Translations under genes and position numbers: made by a program | The notes under the pieces: generated by a model | Database searches by the model: none | What the model saw: the letters and a program-made list of their open reading frames with translations, nothing else | Told to the model about the DNA's origin: nothing | Origin: Candidatus Caenarcanales bacterium | GTDB lineage: Bacteria > Cyanobacteriota > Vampirovibrionia > LMEP-6097 | DNA length: 59,637 bases | Direction of reading: 5' to 3' | NCBI GenBank assembly: GCA_022447685.1 | Contig: JAKVAO010000009.1 | Coordinates: 1-59,637 of the forward strand | Shown: piece after piece, positions 28,913 to 37,862 of the stretch | Layout: the number at the start of each line of letters is the position of its first letter | Numbering within the stretch: position 1 is the stretch's first letter

Positions 28913-29416
28913 ATGGTATTAAATCCACTAAGTTCAGCACAAAATACACTAAATGATCTAAGTCTTAGATCCAACCTAAGCCAAATGGCTGGGAAGCTAA
29001 ACAATGCTGCTGAAAAAATTGATTCTAAAAGCATCAAAGTAGATTTAGACAATGAGTCTTTCCAAAAAGTTATTGAAAGCAAAAATATAAATAAGCAAGC
29101 AGAACAAGACTATAGCGCAGATAGAATGCGTGAAAGACTTGCTGATATCAGAAAAATTGGCGCTGCAGTTAAAAAATATTTCACACCTGGAGTAATGACA
29201 GATTACCTAGGTTCAGTTCACTCATTTCTAGAAGATTTAAAAGATAACGCTTATCAAGGACAATCAGATCCAGATGGTTTGTTCGAGAAACTAAATATTG
29301 TTAATGAAGAGCTTGATGATATTGGTACTGCATTCCTTAAAGAACAGAAAGATGAACTTAGAATTGCAGCTTCACTAGATTTAATCGAAGGCATTCTAGT
29401 AGATGTCATGGCATAG
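28913..29416 (+). CDS. DUF327/YaaR-like protein
   Basis: A 167-residue helical protein. The C-terminal half resembles YaaR (DUF327): a helix with RERLADIRKIGAAVKKYFTP, then FLEDLKDNAYQ, and the ending VNEELDDIGTAFLKEQKDEL followed by LDLIEGILVDV, close to the family's IDEIxGLLVD end. No signal peptide. It is divergent from rplY with 89 bases between starts. The family's role is poorly defined. The match is by pattern only. Confidence 0.5.
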   Translation: MVLNPLSSAQNTLNDLSLRSNLSQMAGKLNNAAEKIDSKSIKVDLDNESFQKVIESKNINKQAEQDYSADRMRERLADIRKIGAAVKKYFTPGVMTDYLGSVHSFLEDLKDNAYQGQSDPDGLFEKLNIVNEELDDIGTAFLKEQKDELRIAASLDLIEGILVDVMA

Positions 29417-29445
29417 TTATGTAGGATTCATTCCTCGTTCAGGGT

Positions 29446-29473
29446 TGAAAAATCCACAAAGTGGAATTTTCAG
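29446..29473 (+). terminator. Possible hairpin after the YaaR-like gene
   Basis: Twelve-base stem with one mismatch (29446-29457 with 29461-29472) and a 3-base loop. There is no T tract after it, so termination is uncertain; it could be an RNA-stabilising stem. Confidence 0.35.
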
Positions 29474-29539
29474 TTGGGACTTAAGTTTCGCACAAAATCA
29501 GCTTTCAAAAAAGCAGAGACTTAATATATACTACAAAAT

Positions 29540-32455
29540 GTGATTAAAGATTTTGTATATTCGAAAGCAAAAGAACTACTTGATTTCCAAGTGAAGAAGT
29601 CTAAAGAATTTAGGCCATTACAGTTACAGTGGTGGAATCAGCTAATACTAAATTTCAGCGCGAAGAACCCAAGCTTACAGAGACAGCTCTTCAAATACGT
29701 CGATCTTTATCCAACACTGAAAAATGATCCCGCTAAAAGAAAGTTTCTAGCTGAGTATCTTCAAGAAAAGAAAATCTGCGCGTCCTCATCTTTAGATCTA
29801 ATAAATAAACTGCCTATTATGAATGACAGTCTAAGCATATTCACCAAACTTGGTATTCAGGCAATGTCACAAAACTTCATAGTTAGTAAAGAACCGGAGA
29901 TTCTTCAAGCAAAAATAGATGAATTAAAAAGCAAAGGACTTTCATATACTTTGGATATACTTGGAGAACTTGTTGTCTCAGATGAAGAAGCTGATCACTA
30001 CTATAATTCCTATCTGAAAATCATCAAAGATAATCCTGGAACTAGTATTTCTATCAAACTCTCCAGTCTCTACGCACATTTGAAAGCAAAGTCATACAAC
30101 CTTAATAAGAAAACTCTTTTCCCTAGACTAAAAGAAATATTTTTAACTGCTAAAGAAAACAATGCACACGTTACTGTGGATAGTGAGCACTATGAATACA
30201 AAGATCTTTTCTTTGATCTAGTAAAAGAAGTACTCTCTCTTCCTGAATTACAGGACTGGGATGGAGCTGGAATTGTAATTCAAGCCTACTTAAAAGAAAG
30301 TAAGAATGATTTACTTGGTTTTATTGATTACGCCAAAAAACGTAAAAGCCCTTTCAAAATCAGACTGGTTAAAGGTGCTTACTGGGACTATGAAAGAGCT
30401 ATAGCTCTTCAAAACAACTGGGAAATACCTGTATACGAGAACAAAGCAGAGACAGACAGTAACTATGAAGAGTTAATTGAATTACTGATGAAGGAACACC
30501 GCTTTGTCAAACCTGCAATAGCAAGTCACAATATGCGCTCAGCAGCTAGAACACTAGAACTCGCTGAACAAAATTCTATCGACAAAAAATCATTTGAATT
30601 CCAATTCCTATACGGTATGCTCGATCCAATTAAAGAAAAACTAAGCAATGATGGATATCAAGTTAATGTATATATTCCTTTTGGCGAATTGATTGAAGGT
30701 ATGGCATACCTAGTAAGAAGATTACTAGAGAACACCGCTAATAATTCCTTTGTATATCAAAGTCTCAATAGCTCTGAAAATGTCGAAAAATTACTAGAAG
30801 ACCCCAAAGTCACTCTCCAAGAAGATTCAAACGCGCTTGACCAAGGGAAGCAAATAAATAATCCTATTAATAATTTTAGCAATGCCGCAAATCAAGATTT
30901 CTCGAAATCAGAAAGCAGAAGAGAAATAGAAACTGCAATTCATAAACTAGAAAATAAAATCAACAGTAATAGACTCGAAGCTTACTCAATAATCAACTCC
31001 AAAAATATTAGAACTAATAAAATTGTTGATTCTGTAAACCCTGCTAATAAAGATCAAAGCATTGCCAAAATCAATTTTGCAAGTGAAGAACTGGTAGATA
31101 CTGCAATGGACCACGCTAAAGCAAGTTATAAATTCTGGAAAAAGACCAGCCCAGAAACAAGAATTAGTATTCTTAGAAGCTTTGCTAAGAAACTAGAGAG
31201 TGAAAGAAATTACTACAATTCATTACTAATACTAGAGGCTGCTAAACCATGGGAAGAAGCTGACGCTGAGCTTTCAGAGGCAGTAGATTTTCTAAACTAC
31301 TACGCAAGCCTTGCAGAGGAATTATATACAGGTAATCGTCTTAGATCATTTCCTGGTGAGGATAACCAGAACATCTATCAAGCACTTGGAGTCGCTGTTG
31401 TTATATCTCCATGGAATTTTCCACTGGCTATAATGCTGGGCATGGCAGCCGCAGCATTAGTCACGGGTAATACTGTCATAGTAAAACCTTCAGAAAATAC
31501 TTCATACATAGCCTATGAAATAATCAACGAATTCAATAAATTTATCCAAAGTCACTTGGGTAATAAATCTGAATCTAAAGCAATTCTTCAGTTGCTACTA
31601 GGAGAGGGTTCTACTGTAGGTAATGCTTTGGTTAAACATGAGAAAACATCACTAGTAAGTTTCACTGGTTCTAAGTATGTTGGAATGAATATCAACAAAA
31701 TTGCTCACGAAGATATCAATCTCAAGAAACGTGTAATCACTGAGATGGGTGGAAAGAATGCAATTATAGTTGATGAAACAGCTGACTTAGACGAGGTTGT
31801 TCCTGCTGTAATCAAATCTGCTTTTTATTTTGGAGGACAAAAATGTTCTGCCTGCTCAAGGTTAATTGTAGTGGAGGAGCTTTACGAAGATCTGAAAGAA
31901 AGGTTAGTCAAGGCAGCAGAATCATTAATCATTGATGAAGCTAAAAAGGCCGAGACTGATTTATCTGCACTAATCGATAAAAAAGCTTTGGAGAAAGTGA
32001 AAAGATATATCAACAAAGCTAAGCTTGAAGGGAAAGTTTTACTATCAGAATTAAAAACACCTAATAATGGTTTCTATATCAGTCCACATATAATTGCAGA
32101 CTTGCCAGCGAGTAGCTTACTTATCAAAGAAGAAATTTTTGGGCCTGTACTAGCTCTTATTAAAGTTAAAAACCTAGATGAAGCCATAAACACAGCAAAT
32201 GATACGAACTTTGGTTTAACTGGAGCTATTTTTAGTAGAAGTCCAAAAAATATTGAAACAGTAAAAAATGACCTAGAAGTTGGGAATCTCTATGTTAACC
32301 AATCCTGTACTGGAGCTATTGTCAGTAGACAAGCCTTTGGTGGTACTAAATTATCTAGCATTGGCTACAAAGCAGGTGGACCAAACTATCTACTACAGTT
32401 CCTAGAAGAAAAAACTATTACCGAAAATACTATGAGACACGGCATGATAGTCTAA
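29540..32455 (+). CDS. putA: Proline dehydrogenase / glutamate-5-semialdehyde dehydrogenase (PutA)
   Basis: Bifunctional enzyme oxidising proline to glutamate through pyrroline-5-carboxylate. Residues about 100-400 are the FAD-dependent proline dehydrogenase barrel (LDILGELV, SIKLSSLYA, RLVKGAYWDYE). Residues about 480-960 are the NAD-dependent aldehyde dehydrogenase (VVISPWNFPLAIMLGMAAAA, VSFTGSKYVG, TEMGGKNAIIV with the general-base Glu, FGGQKCSACSR with the catalytic Cys). At 971 residues it lacks the DNA-binding domain and the long C-terminal domain of E. coli PutA. The GTG start follows TATACT (29527-29532) by 7 bases, so translation is probably leaderless. Confidence 0.95.
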   Translation: MIKDFVYSKAKELLDFQVKKSKEFRPLQLQWWNQLILNFSAKNPSLQRQLFKYVDLYPTLKNDPAKRKFLAEYLQEKKICASSSLDLINKLPIMNDSLSIFTKLGIQAMSQNFIVSKEPEILQAKIDELKSKGLSYTLDILGELVVSDEEADHYYNSYLKIIKDNPGTSISIKLSSLYAHLKAKSYNLNKKTLFPRLKEIFLTAKENNAHVTVDSEHYEYKDLFFDLVKEVLSLPELQDWDGAGIVIQAYLKESKNDLLGFIDYAKKRKSPFKIRLVKGAYWDYERAIALQNNWEIPVYENKAETDSNYEELIELLMKEHRFVKPAIASHNMRSAARTLELAEQNSIDKKSFEFQFLYGMLDPIKEKLSNDGYQVNVYIPFGELIEGMAYLVRRLLENTANNSFVYQSLNSSENVEKLLEDPKVTLQEDSNALDQGKQINNPINNFSNAANQDFSKSESRREIETAIHKLENKINSNRLEAYSIINSKNIRTNKIVDSVNPANKDQSIAKINFASEELVDTAMDHAKASYKFWKKTSPETRISILRSFAKKLESERNYYNSLLILEAAKPWEEADAELSEAVDFLNYYASLAEELYTGNRLRSFPGEDNQNIYQALGVAVVISPWNFPLAIMLGMAAAALVTGNTVIVKPSENTSYIAYEIINEFNKFIQSHLGNKSESKAILQLLLGEGSTVGNALVKHEKTSLVSFTGSKYVGMNINKIAHEDINLKKRVITEMGGKNAIIVDETADLDEVVPAVIKSAFYFGGQKCSACSRLIVVEELYEDLKERLVKAAESLIIDEAKKAETDLSALIDKKALEKVKRYINKAKLEGKVLLSELKTPNNGFYISPHIIADLPASSLLIKEEIFGPVLALIKVKNLDEAINTANDTNFGLTGAIFSRSPKNIETVKNDLEVGNLYVNQSCTGAIVSRQAFGGTKLSSIGYKAGGPNYLLQFLEEKTITENTMRHGMIV

Positions 32456-32655
32456 ATAATTTCAAAATCAGCTTGTTTTTTATTTTGATACATGAAATAT
32501 TTATATATGAAGCAAAACAATTGAAAAGGAGTCTCAGAATGGATTTTTTGTATTTATATTAATATTTTCGTATATATATTTGAGTGAATCAAGATAGTTA
32601 GGGAACTACGAAATTATTTTCCGTGCAAAATTATTTATGTTAGTATAATTTGCAT
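32456..32655. other. Non-coding region upstream of the structured RNA
   Basis: AT-rich with no supported gene. A TCAAAAT/ATTTTGA dyad just after the putA stop may weakly terminate putA. A TATAAT at 32644-32649 is a good -10 box for the RNA gene starting near 32656; no good -35 box is seen at the right distance. Confidence 0.5.
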
Positions 32656-32970
32656 CTTACAAAAGTAAGTGAGGGCTAGGCGAGTCTGTTGAAGCAAAAC
32701 TAATCCTAACCCTCAGGAAACTATATTATATCCTCTACCTATTATTGGTCAAATATTATCAATTCTTATTCAGTTTTGTAATCACACACACCTTTAGGAT
32801 TGTTGGATACAAGCAATTCTAAAAATGAGTAGCATGATTGCCAGAATACTCATTTCTCCTCAATCAAAACTGAATAAGCACAGTTAGTTTCTGCGTTCAC
32901 AAATAGAGCTAACTGTGCCCAAAGCAAGCTTACAAAGTTCCCCCTCCTTCAGTGTAAGCTTGCTTTTTTA
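32656..32970 (+). ncRNA. Unassigned structured RNA with own terminator
   Basis: About 315 bases with dense nested pairing. Stems: CTTAC/GTAAG 32656-32660 with 32665-32669; a 10-bp stem with one mismatch, 32671-32680 with 32705-32714; a perfect 14-bp stem, 32765-32778 with 32865-32878, which closes a junction holding a 10-bp stem (32793-32802 with 32814-32823) and a perfect 8-bp stem (32824-32831 with 32847-32854); a 9-bp stem 32879-32887 with 32909-32917; and a 13-bp terminator stem. No reading frame fills it. Conserved RNase P, tmRNA, SRP and 6S landmarks were sought and not found. It could be a divergent 6S-type or a lineage-specific regulatory RNA. Confidence 0.7.
32922..32970 (+). terminator. 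Terminator of the structured RNA
   Basis: Perfect 13-base-pair stem (32922-32934 with 32953-32965), 18-base loop, then TTTTTA. The strongest terminator in the window. Confidence 0.85.
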
Positions 32971-33094
32971 TAATTTATGGCATGAAATAGGTAAACACAA
33001 AAATGTTGAAGCCGGCTGCCCTAAATAAAGAAACGGGGCTTTTTATTTTCTTGAGATAGAAAAGTTAAACTCTTTATATTATAAAATACATACT

Positions 33095-33622
33095 ATGAAT
33101 TCCCCTGATAGTTTTTATATTGGTATTAAATTACCCACAGATTATCCAGTCGCCAAAGCTAAAGATTTTGTAAATCATGTCGCTATGTTTGAAAATCAAC
33201 TTCATGCTTATAAGTTTGGAGATGAGTTCAAATTTGAGCCATTAGAATCGAGTGATGAAAATTACCTGGAAATTTTAAAACTAAGCAAACCTAATAATGA
33301 AACGTATAATGATGCAGATGTATTATTGGGTTTATTTCAATATTTAGACTTAGCTTTTAGGTTTAAAGATGAAACACTTGATAAAAAAGACCAAGTTGAG
33401 ATTGAAACTTTTTCTGGAGGGCAAATTAATACTATTACGAAAGCTGTTGATATAGTTGTTAATTGGGCAAGGAATAGTATAGGGGAGATAATTAACTCAG
33501 AAAATAGCTTTAAAACATTTACCGAAAATATAACTGCTAGTAAAGACTTTAATGAAATAAAAATTTTAAGCAATGATAGGAAAGCAGATGCATTTTTCTC
33601 GTGGCTAAAAGAAAAGATTTAA
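33095..33622 (+). CDS. Hypothetical protein, 175 aa
   Basis: Not recognised. A mixed alpha-beta acidic protein beginning MNSPDSFYIGIKLPTDYPVA, with no signal peptide or membrane helix. No Shine-Dalgarno site precedes the ATG; a TATATTATAAAAT stretch lies 8-20 bases upstream. It stands alone between the structured RNA and tRNA-Pro. Confidence 0.65.
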   Translation: MNSPDSFYIGIKLPTDYPVAKAKDFVNHVAMFENQLHAYKFGDEFKFEPLESSDENYLEILKLSKPNNETYNDADVLLGLFQYLDLAFRFKDETLDKKDQVEIETFSGGQINTITKAVDIVVNWARNSIGEIINSENSFKTFTENITASKDFNEIKILSNDRKADAFFSWLKEKI

Positions 33623-33646
33623 ATCGATAGTTTAATTTTTTAAAAG

Positions 33647-33723
33647 TGGTCGGGACAGCAGGATTTGAACCTGCGACCTCTTCGTCCCAAGCGAAGCGCT
33701 CTACCAAGCTGAGCCATGTCCCG
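33647..33723 (-). tRNA. tRNA-Pro(UGG)
   Basis: Cloverleaf read on the minus strand: acceptor CGGGACA/TGTCCCG, D arm GGCTCAGCTTGGTAGAGC, anticodon stem CTTCG/CGAAG with loop CTTGGGA (anticodon TGG), and T arm GCAGGTTCAAATCCTGC. The 3' ACCA is encoded (33647-33650). Confidence 0.96.
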
Positions 33724-33738
33724 TAAGATCGATTATTA

Positions 33739-33744
33739 ATTATA
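33739..33744 (-). promoter_or_regulatory. -10 box upstream of tRNA-Pro
   Basis: TATAAT on the minus strand, 15 bases before the mature tRNA 5' end; no clear -35 box. Confidence 0.4.
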
Positions 33745-33787
33745 AAACTCTTTTAAAAATAATTCTGCTTATTTTCTGAAATAAAAA

Positions 33788-34378
33788 TTAAGAAAAGTAT
33801 AAATCCCTGAAACTGTCATATATTTCAAAGAGTAATTCTTCCTCATACTTCATAAGCTCTTCTCTAGAAACAATCTCATCTAAAGCTATAGGACTTGCCT
33901 TAGGCGCATCTAAAAGACTTTCTTTGAGTCTATAATTACTTGAATACAAATTCAAACCAATACCGATAATATTAAAGAGCTGCTCTTGGTGCTTAAAAGT
34001 CTCAACCAGAATCCCAGCTAGCTTTTGTCCTCGGTAATAAATATCATTGATAGGTTTCAAAGTAAATTTATCTTCTAGCAAAATATTTCTAGTTTCAAAA
34101 AATTTAGTTAAAAGATCTATGACTAATTCTGTAGCTTTAATAGAAGCTTCTTCATAACTAGGAATTGCTTTAGAAGAAAGGAAAGATAAATAAAAGCCTG
34201 CTCCCGGAGGAGAAGCCCAAGCTTTACCATACTGTCCTCTACCAAGACTCTGCTCTAAGCCCTGAATTAATATAAGTTTGCCACTTGATAGTTCATTTAG
34301 CTTACTAGTATCTTCAAGCAAACGCTTAGCCTCATTCATAGTTGAGTCTAAAAGCTTATATTTAAGAATATGCCTCAT
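33788..34378 (-). CDS. birA: Biotin--[acetyl-CoA-carboxylase] ligase
   Basis: Activates biotin to biotinyl-AMP and attaches it to carboxylase carrier proteins. SLGRGQYGKAW (residues 44-54) is the biotinyl-AMP loop, usually GRGRxGRxW, and KPINDIYYRGQKLAGILVE matches the KWPNDIxxxxxKxxGIL block. At 196 residues it lacks the DNA-binding domain of bifunctional BirA, so it is an enzyme only. Its ATG overlaps the clpB stop by one base (TAATG). Confidence 0.88.
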   Translation of the reverse strand: MRHILKYKLLDSTMNEAKRLLEDTSKLNELSSGKLILIQGLEQSLGRGQYGKAWASPPGAGFYLSFLSSKAIPSYEEASIKATELVIDLLTKFFETRNILLEDKFTLKPINDIYYRGQKLAGILVETFKHQEQLFNIIGIGLNLYSSNYRLKESLLDAPKASPIALDEIVSREELMKYEEELLFEIYDSFRDLYFS

Positions 34379-37086
34379 TAGCTAGATATACTTTCTTCGC
34401 TATAAATAGAAAATTTGAAATCATCGTTATCAAAATCTATAGTTACCTTAGAATTGGAAGATAATTTTTTACCTAGAATAAGGTTCGCTAGAGAGTTCTC
34501 TATTTTTTGTTGTATAACTCTCTTCACAGGTCTTGCACCAAAAACAGGGTCATAGCCAATCATCCCCAACTGCTCTATAGCGTAGTCAGTGAGTTCCATA
34601 TCAATTTTCTTTTCCTGAAGACGCTTGCGTAAGCCTTTCAATTGAATTTCTACAATCTCTTTCATCTGAGACATTCTGAGAGCAGAGAAAATAACAATCT
34701 CATCAATTCTATTGATAAACTCAGGTCTAAAATATTCTTTCATAGAAGCTATCACTTCATCTTTCAGTTGTTGATGCTTCAGGTCTGAAGACTCAGCAGT
34801 CTCAAGTTCAGCGATATCTTTATCTAAATCAGGACTTTCAAGATTTGTTGCCATAGTATCTAAGCCAGAGCCCAATTGTCTTTCTATGATCATTTGACTA
34901 CCAAAATTACTAGTCATGATAATGATAGTGTTCTTAAAGTCAACTTTTTTACCTTTACTATCAGTAAGGAAACCATCATCCAATATCTGTAAAAGTACAT
35001 TAGATATATCTTGATGTGCCTTCTCAAATTCATCAAGTAACACTATAGAATAAGGTTTTCTTCTAACGGCCTCTGTTAACTGACCACCTTCCTCGAAGCC
35101 AACATAGCCTGGAGGGGCTCCAATCAATCTAGCAACGGTATGCTCTTCTTGATACTCAGACATATCCAAACGAATCATTGCGGATTCATCATCGAAAAGT
35201 GCTTCAGCAAGAGCTTTAGCGAGTTCAGTTTTACCAACACCAGTAGGTCCAAGGAACATAAACGAACCTATAGGACGATTAGGACTAGAAAGTCCAGCTC
35301 TAGATCTTTTTACAGCTTCAGCTATAGCTTTCACCGCCTCTTCCTGACCAATCACACGTTGGTGCAAAACATCTTCAAGCTCGAGTAGTTTCTCTGTTTC
35401 TTCAGCAAGAAGCTTAGTCACAGGTATACCTGTCCATCTAGCAACTATATCTGCGATTTCATTTTCGTCAATTTCTTCTTTGAGAAGTTGGTTCTCAGAT
35501 CTACTTTGGCTTGCTTTTTCATCTGAATTCTTCAATTGCTTCTCAAGCTCAAGTAATGTTCCATACTTAAGTTCAGCTGCCTTCTGAAGATCCGCCTTTC
35601 TTTCAGCCTCTTCGATTGCAAGCTTAGTTTTATCTATTTTTTCTTTAAGTTCATTTACATTAACTATTTGAGACTTCTCGAATTCCCACTGTTTACGAAG
35701 CTCATTTGCTTTAGCTTCGTCTTCCTGTATCTCAGCTTCAATTTTTTCAAGTCTTGCTTTATTTTCTTCAGGGTCAGCACTTAAAGCTTCTTTCTCGATT
35801 TTATTCTGCATGATCTTATGATCAAGAAGATTGAGTTCATGAGGAGCTGAGTCTATCTCCATTCTTACCTTAGCGGCAGCTTCATCTATTAGATCAATCG
35901 CCTTATCAGGTAAAAATCTATCAGTGATATATCTTTGGCTTAGCTTTGCAGCTGCGACTAGTGCATTATCTTTCATACGCACACCATGGTGTACTTCGTA
36001 TTTCTCTTTCAAGCCTCTAAGTATAGAAATAGTCTCTTCAACACTAGGCTCTGCCACCTGAACTAATTGGAACCTTCTCTCTAGAGCTGCATCTTTTTCT
36101 ATATATTGTTTGTACTCACTATAAGTAGTAGCACCTATACAATGTAATTCACCACGAGCTAAAGCTGGTTTCAATAAATTACTTGCATCCATAGCGCCAT
36201 CAGTAGCACCAGCGCCAACAACTGTGTGAAGCTCATCTATAAAGAGAATTATTTCACCTTCACTTGCTTGAACTTCTTTTAGTACAGCTTTAAGTCTTTC
36301 CTCAAATTCCCCTCTAAACTTAGCTCCAGCAATCAAAGCTCCCATATCAAGCTCTATAACTCTTTTATCTTTAAGTCCCTCTGGAACATCTTTATTGATA
36401 ATTCTAAGCGCTAAGCCTTCAGCTATAGCTGTTTTACCAACACCAGGAGCACCAACTAAGACAGGATTATTCTTTCTTCTTCTAGAAAGAACTTGAATTA
36501 CTCTCCTTATCTCATCTTCCCTTCCTATTACCGGGTCAAGCTTTCCTTCTAGTGCTATCTGCGTTAAATCTTTAGCAAATTTCTTCAGTGCTTCATTAGT
36601 AGCTTCTGGATTATCGCTACTGATTTTTTTACCTTTTCTTACTTTATTCAGTGCTTTTTTGAATTTATCAAGACTAAGATTATTGTCTTTAAAAATAGAA
36701 TCCAAAATATCTCCCTCTGCTAAAGCTGCCAAGAAGAAATGTTCTAGCGAAACAAAATCATCTTTATTCTCTTTTGCAAGTTCAGAAGATTTAGTGAAAA
36801 AGTCTTGGGTTCTTACTGAGACTGAAATCTGCTCATTTGCAACAGAAAGAGGACTTGCTTTTGGTTTTTGCTTCAGAACATCATAGATGTCTGCGTGCAT
36901 TTTATCTGAAACTATTTTCAGCTCCTCGAAAACTTTAGCAAGGTCAGTTTCTGAAAATTTATCCAATTCAAAACAAGAATATAAAATATGTTCTGGGTCA
37001 ATTGATGAATGGTCTATCTGCTTCAAAAGACCTCTACAATTAATAATTACTTGCTGTGCATTTTGAGTAAAGTTACTAAGATCCAT
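34378..37086 (-). CDS. clpB: ATP-dependent chaperone ClpB
   Basis: Hexameric HSP100 disaggregase that works with DnaK. Order: Clp N-domain (residues 1-150), first AAA module with GAPGVGKTAIAEG and DELHTVVGAGA, a coiled-coil middle domain (about 400-530), and a second AAA module with GPTGVGKTELAKALAEALF. About 902 residues against the usual 860; the excess includes roughly 35 residues between SNFGSQMI and FRPEFINRID in the second AAA module (DKDIAELETAESSDLKHQQL). I take ATG 37086 (MDLSNF) rather than an in-frame TTG 18 bases upstream. It is coupled to birA and divergent from fliP. Confidence 0.95.
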   Translation of the reverse strand: MDLSNFTQNAQQVIINCRGLLKQIDHSSIDPEHILYSCFELDKFSETDLAKVFEELKIVSDKMHADIYDVLKQKPKASPLSVANEQISVSVRTQDFFTKSSELAKENKDDFVSLEHFFLAALAEGDILDSIFKDNNLSLDKFKKALNKVRKGKKISSDNPEATNEALKKFAKDLTQIALEGKLDPVIGREDEIRRVIQVLSRRRKNNPVLVGAPGVGKTAIAEGLALRIINKDVPEGLKDKRVIELDMGALIAGAKFRGEFEERLKAVLKEVQASEGEIILFIDELHTVVGAGATDGAMDASNLLKPALARGELHCIGATTYSEYKQYIEKDAALERRFQLVQVAEPSVEETISILRGLKEKYEVHHGVRMKDNALVAAAKLSQRYITDRFLPDKAIDLIDEAAAKVRMEIDSAPHELNLLDHKIMQNKIEKEALSADPEENKARLEKIEAEIQEDEAKANELRKQWEFEKSQIVNVNELKEKIDKTKLAIEEAERKADLQKAAELKYGTLLELEKQLKNSDEKASQSRSENQLLKEEIDENEIADIVARWTGIPVTKLLAEETEKLLELEDVLHQRVIGQEEAVKAIAEAVKRSRAGLSSPNRPIGSFMFLGPTGVGKTELAKALAEALFDDESAMIRLDMSEYQEEHTVARLIGAPPGYVGFEEGGQLTEAVRRKPYSIVLLDEFEKAHQDISNVLLQILDDGFLTDSKGKKVDFKNTIIIMTSNFGSQMIIERQLGSGLDTMATNLESPDLDKDIAELETAESSDLKHQQLKDEVIASMKEYFRPEFINRIDEIVIFSALRMSQMKEIVEIQLKGLRKRLQEKKIDMELTDYAIEQLGMIGYDPVFGARPVKRVIQQKIENSLANLILGKKLSSNSKVTIDFDNDDFKFSIYSEESISS

Positions 37087-37163
37087 AACTAAAAATTTTA
37101 TCAAATTTCTAGAACTGGTATATTTGCCATATGTCGATTACAATATAGGGGTAAATTAGATTA

Positions 37164-37862
37164 ATGGTAGATTCTATTGCAAGTGATGTTGTAACTTCGC
37201 AGAGTAGCCTTGCTTCTCTAACTAACCTATTGCCTGATTTAGAGCCGAGCTTACAAATAGTAGGATTATTGTTTATATTGAGTTTTCTACCTATTATGGT
37301 AGTTACCATGACACCTTTTCTAAGAATAGTTTTGGTTTTGTCATTACTAAAACAAGCTCTGGGTACCCAGAACTCACCTCCGACCATGGTTATAGTTGGT
37401 TTAGGTCTATTCCTCACAGGTTATATACTTGGTCCTGAGATTAAGACTATTAATACGACTGCGCTTATTCCTCTAGCGAATAATGAGATGAAGTTACCGG
37501 AAGCACTCACCAAAGCCTATCAGCCTCTCAAACAACATATGCTCAGAAATGCAGACAATAATGATATTAAATTTTTCTATGAACTTAGCAGGACACCTCT
37601 TCCCAAAAACTCTGAAGAAATTTCAGCAAGAGAGCTTGTTATCTCTTATTTACTAGGTGAACTGAGAAAAGCCTTTCAGATTGGTTTTCTAATATTCATA
37701 CCGTTTCTGGTCATTGACTTAATCGTAGCGAATATTCTACTTGCATTAGGTATGATAATGTTATCGCCCACAATTGTGTCTTTACCTTTCAAGATCATGA
37801 TATTTATCGGTATCGATGGTTGGCAACTTATAGTAAAAGGACTTGCAAATAGCTTTAATTAA
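37164..37862 (+). CDS. fliP: Flagellar export apparatus protein FliP
   Basis: Core of the flagellar type III export gate. MTPFLRIVLVLSLLKQALGT with QNSPPTMVIVGLGLFLT is the family signature, followed by the periplasmic loop and ELRKAFQIGFLIFIPFLVID with LGMIMLSP. At 232 residues there is no long signal peptide, unlike E. coli FliP, but the order of four membrane helices is kept. It is the first gene of fliP-fliQ-fliR and overlaps fliQ by one base (TAATG). Confidence 0.96.
   Translation: MVDSIASDVVTSQSSLASLTNLLPDLEPSLQIVGLLFILSFLPIMVVTMTPFLRIVLVLSLLKQALGTQNSPPTMVIVGLGLFLTGYILGPEIKTINTTALIPLANNEMKLPEALTKAYQPLKQHMLRNADNNDIKFFYELSRTPLPKNSEEISARELVISYLLGELRKAFQIGFLIFIPFLVIDLIVANILLALGMIMLSPTIVSLPFKIMIFIGIDGWQLIVKGLANSFN

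Noticed and set aside
32656..32970. RNase P RNA, tmRNA, SRP RNA or riboswitch
   Set aside because: No GAGGAAAGUCC-like or ACAGAA RNase P cores, no tRNA-like end or tag frame for tmRNA, no SRP tetraloop motif, and a terminator separates it from the next gene, so a riboswitch for 33095 is unlikely.
33000..33050. Second terminator before the 33095 gene
   Set aside because: Only a 4-5 base stem (GCCC/GGGC) precedes the T-rich stretch, too weak to call.
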